From NCBI GenBank assembly GCA_036583965.1, contig JAZBQD010000015.1:84829309-84893308 (forward strand): 64,000 nt of DNA, read 5' to 3'. Under the pieces are notes generated by a model. That model was not told the DNA's origin and did not search any database. It saw only the letters and a list, made by a program, of their open reading frames with translations. A program made the position numbers and the translations under genes. Position 1 is the stretch's first letter. The number at the start of each line of letters is the position of its first letter. Positions 45,110 through 58,109 of this stretch are shown in pieces. This stretch comes from Prunella strophiata (taxonomy: Eukaryota > Chordata > Aves > Passeriformes > Prunellidae).

Positions 45110-46030
45110 ACCAAAGACCGTTCCCGGCTGCTGCACTGATCAGGTTTAAAGTTGCAGCTGATTTCCCCTTTGGAGCCCCGCAGCGTCCATCGCTTGGCGA
45201 CAAATCCGTGCGTGGGACTCCACGGCTGCTGCTGGTGGCGAGTCGGTGTGGGACACGTCAGTGGGAAGCTGGGCCACCCCTCCGTGCCAGGGCCAGCCAG
45301 GAGGTGGCACTGTTAAACTGCTGAGCTTTCCCACTACCCTGGATTTTTGTCGGGTTTTTTTTTCCTCCGCTCCTACCTCCCCCGCCCAAGTAATCTATTT
45401 TCCTGCCTTCAGGATGGCGATACACCATAGCAAAAACTCGGCTGGAAAAAGAAAAAAAAAAAAAAAAAGAAAAAAAAATCTCGTTAAACAGACGATGGCT
45501 TTGTGATTTCACGATTGTTTCCCTCTCGCATAAAGGGCTGGCCGGCTGTAAGGTGATGTTATACAACTTTCTCCCTCTAGCAAGTGCCGGAACTGTTCTG
45601 GTTTAACCCTCTGACACCTTGACCCAGCCCATTCAAAGTCCCTTTTTAAATTTCTTTTAAGAGGCCTACACCCTTAACGCCCAGCAATGCAGAGCACCTA
45701 CCGAGCCCTGACCCAGCAGGCAAACAACAAAAGCGCTTTATCTCGAGGGACGCCTTATCGCCCAGCTCCCGCTCCCTGAGCAAACAGCAGCGCTGGCCGG
45801 GGACAGCCAGGCTCCTCTGCCCGGGCTGCTGGACACTGAAACAGCGCTGAGCCACCCCCGCAGCAGTTTGCAGCACGATTTGCTGAGCTGGGGGGACAGT
45901 CTTTCCCCATAGGACTCAACAAGTCCCTAATCCCCAGGAAGGAGGCAGCGATGCCGCAAGGTTTTCCAGAATGCACGTCGGCACTTTCATGTCCCAGCAA
46001 AGCCCCGCGGGAGCATGGCTTGTTCACTGA
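45110..46030. promoter_or_regulatory. CpG-rich patch, candidate CpG-island promoter
   Basis: CpG dinucleotides are scarce over most of the window but cluster here, roughly 45 in about 920 bases by eye. They are densest at 45115-45290, where about 13 occur in 175 bases, near the number expected without CpG loss. Such clusters usually mark unmethylated promoters. No coding exon was recognised inside it, and the direction of any transcript is unknown. In human the next gene beyond LY86 is RREB1, whose first exons are non-coding, so a leader exon of that gene or a non-coding RNA promoter are possibilities, not findings. A 30-base A-rich run (45446-45478) interrupts the patch. Confidence 0.4.
45446..45478. 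repeat. A-rich tract
   Basis: A run of about 30 A with two single G interruptions, inside the CpG-rich patch. Confidence 0.9.
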
Positions 46031-49000
46031 AGGGAGGTGACTGAACAAGCTGCTGCAGTTCACAGCAGTGCTTTGACTCTCTGTGAGTCTGTAATAAAGC
46101 TCCAAGCGGGCAAAACATTGTCAAAACTTCATGAAATTATCTCCACTCACACTTTGATAAGGCAGCTTTCTTCATAGACACCTGTCCCCATCAGCAACAA
46201 TCACTACAGTGCAAAGCCCCATCATCCAGGAATTATTGATATTCCTGCAACTATTTCATCATCTGTTTTTAAGAGAAATATGAACATGAGAACATATATG
46301 CTGGATTTCTACTTCTCAAACTTCTTTAGCAGCCGTGGAAGCAGCAGGTGGGAAGTAACTAGCCAGCCGTGACCTGCTGGCTCTCCCTAAGCTGCATCTG
46401 GAGGGAAATCAGTGGTCGGAGGCTCAGCATGGGAACTGCTCACCTACACCATTTCTGCTTTCAGGGCTTCAGAGAGTTCACAAATGAGTGCTGCTCCCTT
46501 GAGTAAGGAGGTCCTCAACTGCTCCGCCTGCCTTTTTCAAGTAACAGCCCAGATGAGTCATAGCAAAGATTGCAGTGTCTGTGTCTTTTTTTAGTGAGTT
46601 TAAAGTTCTCATGGCCACTTCTTTTTCTTCCCTGAAACTTGGCCCTTTTCTACCACAACTGCAGAAACTACCACCAAACAGAGCTTTGTGAGCCAGGTAC
46701 TCCAGGACAGCAGTGCCCCAGTTGCTGGCTAGACAAGCCACAGGTTTTCCTCACCCCTTGAGTACCACACACCTCACCTTTCCTGAGCATCACACGTCAC
46801 ACACAGATGGAAGAGCCAACCTGTGTACGTGCAGACAGCTCAACACTTCTCAGAAACACTGCCTTTTTTGTAGGCACTCAGACAAGCCTGTGCCCACCCT
46901 GCTTTCCACTAAGGCCATCAGAAGGATGAAGCTGAGCTGGTGGTACCAGAGAAAATAGTTTTCCAAGAGCTCCTGGGATTCATTATATAAATTACCCACA
47001 AGCACTGATTTTTCGGGAAACCAAGCCAATTGCCAGCTTTCCTGAGGGCCTGGCAGCCTCTCCTCTCCCACTGAGAGAGGTCACACCTGGCCTCCTGATA
47101 CAGAAAAGACCATCATGGAACACAGATGGGGCTGCAGTGCCTCAGCTGCAAGAGCACTGCCAGGACCACCATTTAAGAGTAGCCCACTGCCTGCTTTGAA
47201 GGGACAAAGGCAACAAGGACCAAGCCAGAAGCCTTAGAAATTGCCCCACTGGGACCTTACTTGTCAGAGCAAATCCAGTGTCATACACCGACACAGCCCA
47301 AGTGCATTGCAAATAGAAAGTTTCCAGTTAGACAATCATCTTGATTTTTATCAAAGCCACTTTTCTAGGACTTTACCACATGAGGAGATATTTATCACTG
47401 AAGTGTTAATAGCTTAAGTATCATTTGTGTCTATGTGTAAGTAAGAGATTATTTCAGCCTACATTGACAAGACAAAATTGTCTCAGAACTATAGCAACAC
47501 TAACTCCAGCACACTACTATTGTTACCCCTTCTGACCTCTGCAGCCAGCCAAAAATGCAGGGAGTGGTAAGTTTCCATTACAAGCAGATTTGGTAGCTGA
47601 ATGGGGTGTTCCCTCCTTTCCTTGCAAAGAATGCACAAATTCCTTTTTTCTTACCCCCAACGATGAACACAGGAGATCAAACAAGCAATGTATTTGCTCA
47701 CATTCTCATGTCACCTTTTGAAATTGATTTAAACTCTGTTTAAAAGCCTCTTCAGACTTTGACAGAGGCCCTGGCTATTCCTGCTGCAGGACTCAAGGAC
47801 ACTGCCAGTTGTGGGCCACTGACCCTTTCTGTACCAGAAATTACTGCCCTGCAGAGTGGATAACTGAGCACAGTATATATTGTTCCCAAACCACTCCAGT
47901 AACAGGCTGGTGTGCTAGCAAGCCTGACAATACCAAGTATTAATAGATCTGCTCAGCTCCTGCAGCAGATACACAGCCCCTTCATTAACAGCTTCAGCTG
48001 CCAACACAAGAGTCACCAGATTTTGTTTCTCTGAGAATCGCCCTCAGATCCCTGGCTCTTATGTCCTCACAACCCCTATCTGCAGCTGAGCATTCTCCCT
48101 CAGGCCAGCACGACCATCCCTGCCATCCCTCAGCAAGCTGATGCTACTGGGAGAAAAAAAAAATTAAAAAAATAAAAAGAAAAAGAAAAGAAGGGAAAGA
48201 CAGAAACGGGCAAAAGGGGGCAGGGGGAAAGGGGAAAAAAAAAAAAGGGGGAAAGAAGAGGGGGGAAAAGAGGATCCCTGTCAGGGGAGATGAAGGATAC
48301 TGGGTTTGTGTCTCCTTGGGCAGCTCACTTCATAGTCAGGAAGGAGGAACAGAGGAAACGGGAGAGTTGGAAAGAGTGTTCAGTAGCAACTAGCCATTAG
48401 AACAGACTTCCTCAATCATTACAAGAACACCATCATTTTTCCTTCCTCAGTCCTTTCTCACTTGAAAAGTCAGTAGCCAGCTGAAGTTCCCTGCTGCCCA
48501 TCATTTGTGAGGGAGAGGTTCCAGTATTTCCACTTTCAGGGAGCATAGGGGTCTTAGCTCTTTCCTACTTCTGCCACTAAAGGGGAGCAGTGTGTGCAGA
48601 TTCTCCCTCCACCACCAGTTTCAGTGAGGTTTAGTCTGTTGGCAGCTTGACCTCAGTCTATTCATGCCTGCAGCAGCCCTTGCTGAAATCGATAGAAAAG
48701 ATCCCCAATTAAGGTGGGAATTAAATTCCTTCTCTTTCCAAGCAGCCTTGAAGTATTTCTTTCTGTTCTTTAACACTGCTGCATTCTTCATGCAAGGAAA
48801 GGGCTTCTACTCTATTGCACCAAAGTGAAAATAGGGGAGGATGAGCCTGATCTGAAAACTGCACTCCAATTAGTGTTGTTCCAAATAAGGCCAAGAGATG
48901 TTTTCAAGAGGTTTAATTCTGTCTTCTTTTGTTGGGATGTTAAGGCTGCCTACAAAAGTATCATTATTAAATCAGGTTTCTGGTTTTTTACAGGGTAGAC

Positions 49001-49839
49001 ACTTGTGGCTTGAGAAATACTTGATCTTTTCCCATGAAGGGGAGAAATTAGGTGTGCTTCCTTCAGGTATGGGATGGGATTTCCCCCCCTGCTGCCCCAG
49101 CTCTAGGAATACAAAACAAACATGGCCTTATCTGGTTTTGCAGAGATCAAGATGTTTTCAAGGCTGAGTATCACATGCTCTCATGACTTTTGTGAAAAAG
49201 AAGAGTATGAAATTCTTAGGAAAGCAATGCTCCTAAATACTCCTAAACACTTGGGCAATAAAAGTACTAATTTCATTAGTTTCTTCATTACCATGATGCC
49301 TTTTAGGCTGGTCAAAAACTCTGTGTTAAGATATAATAATAAGGACTTGTTTAGTGCCTTCTAACAAAAGGGAACTCCCTTTTTTTTTTCTTAATCATGC
49401 TTGCTCTCACACTGCATTAACAGCTGACTCAGAAGACCCTGAACTATTTTGCCTGTTGACTGGGCTCAGTAAAAGAAAAAGCAAACAGCTACATTGTGAA
49501 GAGTCTGTTAGATACCCAGATTATGGTCCTTTTAAGTGCCAGTGTTCCTAATAAAAACACAAAAGTGATAGACCCATGAATATTCCCTTATGTTCAATAT
49601 TCCAGAGCCTGAAATCCATGACAGAGTAATTATTATGTCTGTTTTGTTTCCCAGGGAAGCTGAGGCCAGTAGCAGCAGCTGGGAATCTCCTACATTTCCA
49701 GATTGCCAGCTCAGCATCCCCACTAGAAACTAACTGTCCCTTTCCTGTCTCTGACATGCCTCTGGATCCTCAAGCAAGAGGCTGCCCCAAGAGGAAGCAA
49801 GGAGCCAGCCCATGACTCACCTGCTCCCAGACTAGTTTC
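46031..49839. other. Intergenic or intronic DNA without recognised genes
   Basis: No exon, RNA gene or interspersed repeat was recognised. The main structure is the long purine tract at 48150-48274. Open frames are short and without family resemblance. Confidence 0.55.
48150..48274. repeat. Long A/G purine tract
   Basis: About 125 bases of nearly pure purine on the + strand, A-rich at first and then with repeated runs of four to six G between A runs. Only a handful of T and C interrupt it. Such tracts can form triplex (H-DNA) or, in the G-rich half, G-quadruplex structures. Confidence 0.85.
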
Positions 49840-50130
49840 GTCCATCTCTCTCCTCCAGCAGGGAGGGAGAGGGGCTGTGCCAGCTCCCCACCCGCACAGG
49901 CGAGGGCAGCGCAAGAGCTCAAAGCTTTGTGAGTGCCCAGGGCTGGTTCGGCTGCAGCCAGGACCAGCCTCAGGCACGGTGTCGGGGGGCTGTGCCAGCG
50001 CACACCAGCGCCTTTCCCACCCCCTGCTGGAGCGGACAGCACCAGGTGTGCTGCTGAACCAGACCGGGCGCGGCTCTCACCCATTACAGCCAGTCCCCGA
50101 GATCCTTCACCTTGAGTCAGCCGCTGGCAG
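49840..50130. promoter_or_regulatory. Second CpG-enriched, GC-rich patch
   Basis: By eye about 14 CpG occur in 49885-50125 in sequence of roughly 64% G+C, somewhat over half of the unsuppressed expectation and well above the surroundings. Frames are open on both strands here, which GC-rich DNA produces by chance. It could be a minor promoter or enhancer; no exon was recognised. Confidence 0.25.
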
Positions 50131-51770
50131 GGCTCCCAGAGAGGCAGTCTGCTTTGCATCTTCCATCCCAGGGCAGTCCCTGGCAGCTGGGAGAGGATGG
50201 GCACACAGTGCTACACCTCTGTTCTAGGACAGCGTTACAAATCCTTTTGGCTAATGTACACTTCTATAGGAGGGAATAAAGAGTGTCTAGAAGGCATTGA
50301 ATCAAAACAGGGTTAAACTGCTGGGATAAACACACACCAACCCATATGAACGCACTGCTGTGAGCTGACAACCAGTTTTTATCTGGTTAGCACTGTGCTC
50401 ATCAATTAATTACTGACCAGCATTGTCCACACCATAGTTTCTCTGTGGTTTAGTCAAGTCAATTTTCCAAAACACTTTTAACTAACCCTGTCACAACTGA
50501 ATATGCAGAAACATATTTCATGATCAGGGAGAGCAGAGCACAGTCAGGACTCTCAGGCACAGAGCGCACATAAACGCAAGCCCTTCCAAATGCATTACAG
50601 AAACTCGCTGGGGCTCCTTACACCAGCCATGCCCACCCCAGCCCTCTTGCAGGGGCTGCTGCACTCCCCAGTGATGCTGGGGGAAAGGGGTACATGCCTG
50701 CATCTTACTTGCCTTATATTAGAAAGGGTAACATTAAGTCTAAACTGCTGAGGAAGGTTTGTGTTCAGCCCCCAGCCTGCAAGGGGAAGGTAACAAACAG
50801 CTGAGGAGCAGTAGCATCTTAAACAGCTGCAGCTGTTTCCCCAGTGAACGTGATTCAGAGCCACAGTGTTCAAGAGCTGAAGCTCAGAACATAGCAACGA
50901 TTCTTGCAAAATATTTTGCTTCTTGTCTTTTTTTTTTTTTTTCTTCTCCCCCACACAGCTTTTTAACCTCTTGGTGCCTATGCTGAGTTCCTCCCAAAAA
51001 TAGGTTTCAGGGTGGAACATACTTGCCACTTGATCCATGGCTTGCTAAATTTAGCCAAACACAGACTGCCTGTATAAGATGGGTCTCTTGAAATGTCAGT
51101 AGCCACAAGTAAAGTTGCCAATGTCATCCAGGAAGTGGGAGACCACGGCAGTTATATTTTTTACTTAAAATAATAATAAAAAGAAACTTTCATACTCTGT
51201 GGAGATGCAACCATAAATTTGATTCCAAAAAGTAGAGAGAGTAAAGAAAAGACAGACTTTAACAAAGCAGCACTTGAGCCAGAAGAAAACCTTTGTTTTA
51301 ACATATGTAGAAGAGATTAATTCTTCGTATTTAAGAATCACTAAAAGCTAAAAAAGACAACAACCCATCTCAACTGGCCTTTGGCATTACAGAGTTAAAG
51401 CAGAAAACAGACTGATAGTCTAGAGGAAGGAAGGACTTGGAAGGAAAAGAATACACCAACATAGCACACAATTCCACCTTCTTAAGTTATTAAGTGTATG
51501 ATCTTAACCTCTAACTTTATAAATACAATACTTCTGAAAAAATATCAAATGCCCAACTGGTCCTCCATTCAACAAGGCACTGTGATCTATGAAAACAGTT
51601 TTCCCAGGAGAAACATGGAAAAGTTAGCAGGAGTGATACCACAGGCTGCTAAAGAGCCTTTCTTTTGCAGTCCCTTGGCAGTTTTTCTCCCTGCACTCCT
51701 CGCAGCATCTTAAAGAGCCAAGTTCTGACACTCAGCATCAGCCTTGCTGAAAGCATTCCCAAAGTAGCTT

Positions 51771-51797
51771 AAAAAAAAAAAATATATATATATATAT
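51771..51797. repeat. A run followed by (AT)n microsatellite
   Basis: Twelve A followed by about seven and a half TA units. Confidence 0.9.
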
Positions 51798-54675
51798 GGA
51801 AACAATATACTTATTTAAAAGTTATCTGGCAACAGTACCTTTAGAACCAGAGAAGCTCCTGTAGATGGAGTATCAGATCACTTTACCTCTCCATGGAGGA
51901 GAAGACAGGAACCTGAACTAGGAATAATGCTTCCAGCCTCCTCTTCTCCCACTTCCATCCTTCCTGAAGGGAAAACAAGAACTGCTAGTGGGGCTAAGTC
52001 AGTCAGGGGTCAGTCCTTAAGGCAAGCAAGTTCTGAATAAACTCCCTCAGCTCCACTTTGCAAATCCCATCCCTGCCAGGCTTTGCTAGGTCTTACAGCT
52101 TGGAAATGACCTCAGTTGTTAATAAGCCCCTCTCTATCAGCATGTAAGACCAGTCACCTGCTACACATTCAGGAACGTGAACCACCTGCTGGGAGCTCAG
52201 CTCAGGGGAGGAGGACTCTAAACATGAGTGTAATTAAGGAATTGTTAGCATGCAAAATCATCGTGGTTTGCACCCAAAGCATACAGAAAAGCTCAGCAAA
52301 AGCAGAGCTCAGCTGGCCCAGGGCTGCTGAGGTTCCCATGCCAGGGTGTACAAACAAATGAGGGCCTAAAACCTGGAGGAGGTTAGGAAGCATGTCTGAA
52401 TGTGGGGCTCTGAGACAAGGCTGGGGTATGGGTACACCCAGGCTCAAGAACTGTCTCGTGGTGTTGGCAGAAGTGGTGTCTCATATGTCAGCCAGTAAAA
52501 TGTGATATTGCACTCTCCTGGCAAACAGAGACCCTAGCATTTAAGATGCCTTTGGGGAATAACCTGTTGCATCTCAAATTTAGCTAACTGTCTAGGCACC
52601 ACAGAGCTATTTTCAAGATGAAGATGCCTGAACTTACCCTCCCAGAGACTGAGGAAAAGGAATGAGAGATTAACTGTGAAAAATGTATGCGTATGGAGAA
52701 ATAGAGCTGTTATTCCATATCATGCAACATTTTCCCCATGTGAAGAGCTGCCTGACTCTTCAGATAGATAAGCTTCTGGCTGTGATGGGATGGTTGTGGG
52801 AAGGGATAATGCAGGGTTCCAGACAGCTGTGGGATAATAAAGTGTTCACTATGTAACCAGTGGTAGAGATGCTGCAGTGTTTTGTCATCAGTATTTTGCA
52901 GAACTCTCCATAAACTGTTGACCTACTTGCCCAAAGTCACAGGTAATTATCTTCATATCCAATATAAATTTGTCAGATGTGGGTGTCACTGATACTGAGA
53001 CACTGTAACTTGCATCCTTTCTGGCACTCAGTGATCAGTAAAATAATCCCAACTATGTGCAGAGAATGATTATGGCAGGGAAAAGGGGAAGATGCATGAT
53101 TAGAACTGGTGGGTGGAGCCAACAGCATCAAAATTGTGCTGATTCACCTTCCCCATATTTTACATTTTAAACTTAAGGTCTTTTCCTCCCCCCGCTAAAT
53201 ATCTCTAGGGTCAACTGAAGATCCAGCAGGTATATAGTTTCACAGTCCCCAAGGCAGCAACATCAAAACATTCACCTTTTTTTCAGCTTGTTTAAAACTT
53301 TAGGAATCCTGATGACTGCAGCACAAATCAGAAAACTCAACAGAGCTCCTTGAAAATGTTCACCAGCATTAAAGCTGCAAGCTAAAAGGGAAGTAGGGCC
53401 TTTATTCTTAAATAATTCTTATTTAATGCTAATATCTAGCAATCAGTTGGATGAAAATCTCTCTTTGTTTAACATTCAACATCTGCTGTTTTATTAATGC
53501 CTCCATAAGCTACTAATCTGGGTTCCCCAAGGAAGACCTCCAGCAAGAAAACTCTGAAAGAAGTATCAGATCTTAAAAACTGTGGGGCTTTTTTCTATAA
53601 GAAGTGGGAGGTAGGGATGGGGCAGAGGGTTCAGAACCACTTTCCAAAGTTTTCAGAGGCTTTGCACAGTTACGCACTCTCTTCAGAGTCCCTGGCTGGC
53701 AGCTTCCACTTTTCACAGCCAACTGCAGCTATAACTGTGCAGCTGCATAAACCCCCCAACCAGCATGAGGAGGGCAAGCCCAGCAGGGAAATGCAGGGCA
53801 TAGTCTGAGCAGATACTGTCAGATTTGTACACCTGCAAACTTCCAATCAACAAGAAACAGACCTAAAGCATCATACTGGGCCAGAGCTCCTCTGGGTGCT
53901 AATAGTTTCAGAACCTGAGGCAGAGGCTTTTGACTGCAAAGGCTCTTCCTGTTTGTGTTGTAAATGTCACTGTCTGTTAAGAAGAGAGAGAACTGCCCAG
54001 GCCATGGCAGCATCACTCAGGTTACACTACTGTCTTGGCCAGCAGTGGGGTAAAACAACCATCATTTAGTCCAGTGCAAATGTTATTCTCATTAAGCTTG
54101 TGCCAAGTGATTTGCTAGTTCAGCTAATCTGAATTGGCTGTGGGTACCCAAATGCCAAATAAGCACTTTCCCCTCTTTAATTATAGTCTTTATGTTTCAT
54201 GATTTAGGTTGCTCCTGTCATTGTTTGCAAGGAGGATGGGGTTGCATAACAGTGTGTAACACGATACAGCTGCAGACAGGGCTGCTCAACCAGCACAAGC
54301 CCAAATAGAGAACAGCTTCTTCTGTTAACCAGCAGCTGAACAACAGCAGGGAAATCTCACCCATCCCTTTTCCACTGGTAGGGGAAAGGGAAGGCCTGTA
54401 GGGCTGTCCCTTTAGTCTGTTTATGTCCAGCTCCTTACAGCCACCAGCATATCCATGAGATTCAACAAAATTCCCTCTGGTGAGTTCTGCTTAGAAGAAG
54501 AACCCAAACTGTTTCTGTGTGGAGAGTTGCTTTTGGTGAGAGTTTTGCCATCTTTATTTGAAGAAAATGGGAAAGTCACCCCAACAATTTCACTTTTCAC
54601 TCACCAAGTGCCAAAGTTAGTAGGTCTCCCTCAGGCAAAACTCCAGCCTGTGTCAGCAGGACTGTTGGTTTGTTG

Positions 54676-54710
54676 TTTTGTTTTGTTTTGTTTTGTTTTG
54701 TTTTGTTTTG
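54676..54710. repeat. (TTTTG)7 microsatellite
   Basis: Seven perfect TTTTG units. Translation across it produces the repeated FVLFC residues of a spurious open frame. Confidence 0.95.
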
Positions 54711-57700
54711 TACAAGGCCTGTAGGATCCAGTCTAGCTACTCTTCAGCCATCATTTTTGGGTCCAGGATTAGTCCTAACTTGGCTGGATCCTTGTATTTC
54801 TGAGGGCAATTCTGTGGGAAGAAGGGACAGTATTACTTTACACTTTTCTGCGGACTACAGGAGGATCTGAGATCAGAGCCTGGGACCAAATTTTTTCCTT
54901 GCATTCTTCAATGTAGTCCCTCTGAAGTCACTGTGACCAGATAAGCTATGGAGCATAGCACAGCCTTATGTGGATGCTTGGACAGAGCGACTTATTTTTA
55001 GCTCAAAGCTCTACCTTAAGGGTTGTCTGTTTTTACAATCCAGAATAGCCCTTACTGGTACCTGAGAAAATAAATGAGTATAAAATCATACAACCACTTT
55101 AGAGCGTTGCAGATGTGGATGTGGATGTTTGTGTTAGTTTGTAAGGCATCTTGCATCCTAGTGTTTTAACAAAGGAAGCTGCACAGATGTTGCCATTTTT
55201 AAAATCAGTGCAGTTTCTGAGGTAAAAACTACACTGCAACTTAGTGGTTTCACTGTTCTATCCAAAATAGAAATTTTAAGTATGCTCATTGTGATTCTGG
55301 GACATGAAGTGTAGGATTTGTCAAATGAAGTGAACAGCTGCACATGCTCTTTGCTGTACAGACACAGACTGAGGAATTTAGAAACTGATGAGTGCTACTA
55401 GATATAGAGAGACCACCTGAAAACCCCACTGGTGCAAGTGCTCAGCAACAAAGATGTGACCTAGAAATCCTTTTCACACGTGGCTCCTAGTTCAGTGTGT
55501 TGCACTGACCTATAATGGCAGCTTAGGAGAAGCAACCCGTGTAACAGAGCAGTTTTTTAACTTGGTGCATGCCCAAACCTGATCCAAGCACATCCCATAG
55601 CACTTTGGCTACCGAGTGCGGATTGCTATTAAACAGACTGCTGCCTACATTAGTCAGGAACATTGCTTACTAAGTATGTTCAGACTTCTGGTTGTCTTGC
55701 ACCAGCCTATTATCTGATCTTAAAAAGCTACCCGGCATTCCCCTGCTGGTGAAGGCTTTGCAGATGGCTACGTGTCAGAACTGCAGCCATCTGCAGATCA
55801 GGTTGGTCTGCAGCTCATCATTCGCAGTTCAGGCAGCGAGGGAGGAGATGGAGAGCACAACAAAAGCATCCAAAGCACGGCCAGCTAAACATGACTTCTA
55901 TGCCAGTTCTATTTCCTTGGGACTTTCCCAGCATTCTTACCCCAACTGTTCGCAGCAGTGTTAAGATTCAAGATTTCTTTTTCTGGCCCAGGCATCCTAA
56001 GAGTTTTTCAGCCTGGCTGCAAAACTATATAAACAAGGATGAAATTCTGGCCCATGTAAATCATGGCAAAACTCCCACCGATTTGAATGAAGCCAGGCTT
56101 TCTCCCCACCACCCCCCTCCACCTTCCAAAATGTATGAACCCGGATTTTAAATATATTTTATAAATAGAGTACTAAAACTGTACTTTCCAGGCTGAATAG
56201 AAGAGGGAATATCAAGGATTGTAGCCTTGCTGTTTTCATTAAACTTTCACTGAGGCTGGTTAACTGTGGTGGAACTACAGTTGTGATCCTGTGTTCTCAT
56301 TGAGATTTTTATCAAAATTAGCAAAAGTAGTTAAGACAAAAGAGAGAGAATGCTGTGAACAAAGTCAGGCCCCAGCTCCTGGGACTTTCTTCCAAGTGTT
56401 CTCAGAGTGCCTGTCTGTGTGCTTAACTGCAATTCATCTTTCATTCTCCCCTGTTGCTTATGGACTCCAGTCCTCAGTAGGATGCTAGATTCCTTGGCAA
56501 AGAGATGCAGGCTGTGTCGGTACCATTCTTCAAACTTCACTGATCATTAACTCATCTGCAAAATTCCTTCCAGATATCTTACTGCTCCCCCAGTGCTGCT
56601 CCAATACATCAGCGTACCTCCAGACAGTCTTAAAGATTTTGGTGCTGGGAAAAAAAAAAACAGAACTGCACAACACTCAGGCACCAGGCTTTTCAGGGAG
56701 CCTGTGTTGATTCAGGGAATGCTCCCAAGGGAACAACATGCTGTACCTTGCCCACTGATAAGCAGCAGCAAGCCATTCAGCAGGGAACTGCATGGTCCCA
56801 CTTCCCAAGAAATGTAATCCCTCTAAGTCAACAAGGCAGGCAGGGCACCGATAATTCTCTCCGAACAGAGCAGACATTATTACAGGTCTGGTAGTGAGTG
56901 AGCAGAAGTTGACACTGTGTCTTCGTTACTGCAGAAAAACTTCTCACAAACAGCTGTCTGAACTGTCTCCAACTGTTTGGGCAAGTCCAGAGCAATGTCT
57001 TTCTGACCAGGTCTCCTGTGGTCTGCAGAAAGTTGATGGAGTTCAAGTTGCTATTCTTTGTCCACCATCTAAATCACATCTAAAGCTGTTAGAAAAGGCA
57101 AGTACTTCCCTAACAGGAATCAAAGCAGGATGGGATGTGGCAGAAGCAAGGAAGCAAATGATGGGGTTTGCACCGAGTGAAGGGAAGAGGCACGTTAAAC
57201 TATGAAGAATAGTGAAGAGATCTCACCACACTTTCTCTCCAGAGATTTGTCCCATGCTATAAAAACACTGGGTAAAGTTCTGAGCTAAGCAGATTCCTTG
57301 CACTGAATGCACAAACCCCTGCTGTCCCAAGGCTTGCAGGGACTGACAGCCATTAGAGGGCAGCAGGTATCTAACACATGCATTGATGGATCCCTTTCTG
57401 ATACAGGATGTCCCAGCCTGCAGAACTCACTGGGCAAAACAAGACAAAAGGTATTTACTTTAAAAAAAAAATCTCCTTAAAGAAGCGCTGTCAGCCAAGC
57501 ACCTTGCCACAGGCAGTACAGCCACATGCCATCCTATGCCAGGAATAAAAGTGTTGTAATGTCTCATCCTGAATGAGCCATCCACCATCCTACCCAGCTA
57601 TTATCCTGGAGATATAAGAAAGAATTGCATTTCTGGCAAACATCCTGACTTAACAGCTGAATGGAAGTCTGGAGTTAAATATTCATCCCATGGGCTGCTC

Positions 57701-57753
57701 TCAGCTTCCAGTAAAGAAAATAGAGAGGGGAGGAGGGGGGAAAGCCCCAAAAT

Positions 57754-57795
57754 ACTTGAGCTGGGATACTTGTGACTTGAGCTGAGATACTTGTG
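57754..57795. repeat. 21-base tandem duplication
   Basis: Two adjacent copies of ACTTGAGCTGGGATACTTGT-G, differing at one base (G to A in the second copy). This is a local slippage-type duplication. Confidence 0.9.
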
Positions 57796-58109
57796 ATTCT
57801 GACATTACTTGTTTTGCAAGGAGCAATAAAAGCTGACCCTGCCACGTAGGTACAATCTCTGTTGCCTCATGTCACCTGGTCCTCAGGTGAGTGCCCTGGC
57901 CACCTGAAGGCAGCAGTGTGCTCAGAAGGCTTGACCAGCAGAGCATCCCCAGGGCAAGCAGCAGCATCTGCCTGGGGAGGAGGCAGAGCTCTGCCCCTTG
58001 CTGAGCACTCTTGAGCAGGAGGCACAGTTTCACTGACAGCCCCTCTCCATCCTGCTGATCCAAAGGTGAAGCCTCTCAGCAAGTATATGGCGTAGAGTGG
58101 AAATAAAAC

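Larger units (their letters stand above)
50131..58109. other. Non-coding DNA without recognised genes
   Basis: AT-rich to moderate composition with short open frames only. It contains the AT repeat at 51771-51797, the (TTTTG)7 repeat at 54676-54710, a 21-base tandem pair at 57754-57795 and a stretch near 54.08-54.26 kb that looks like a possible conserved element. Nothing resembles zinc-finger coding sequence, as RREB1 coding exons would. Confidence 0.55.

Noticed and set aside
54455..54870. Hydrophobic frames with repeated FVLFC residues resembling a membrane segment
   Set aside because: The repeat is only translation of the (TTTTG)7 microsatellite.
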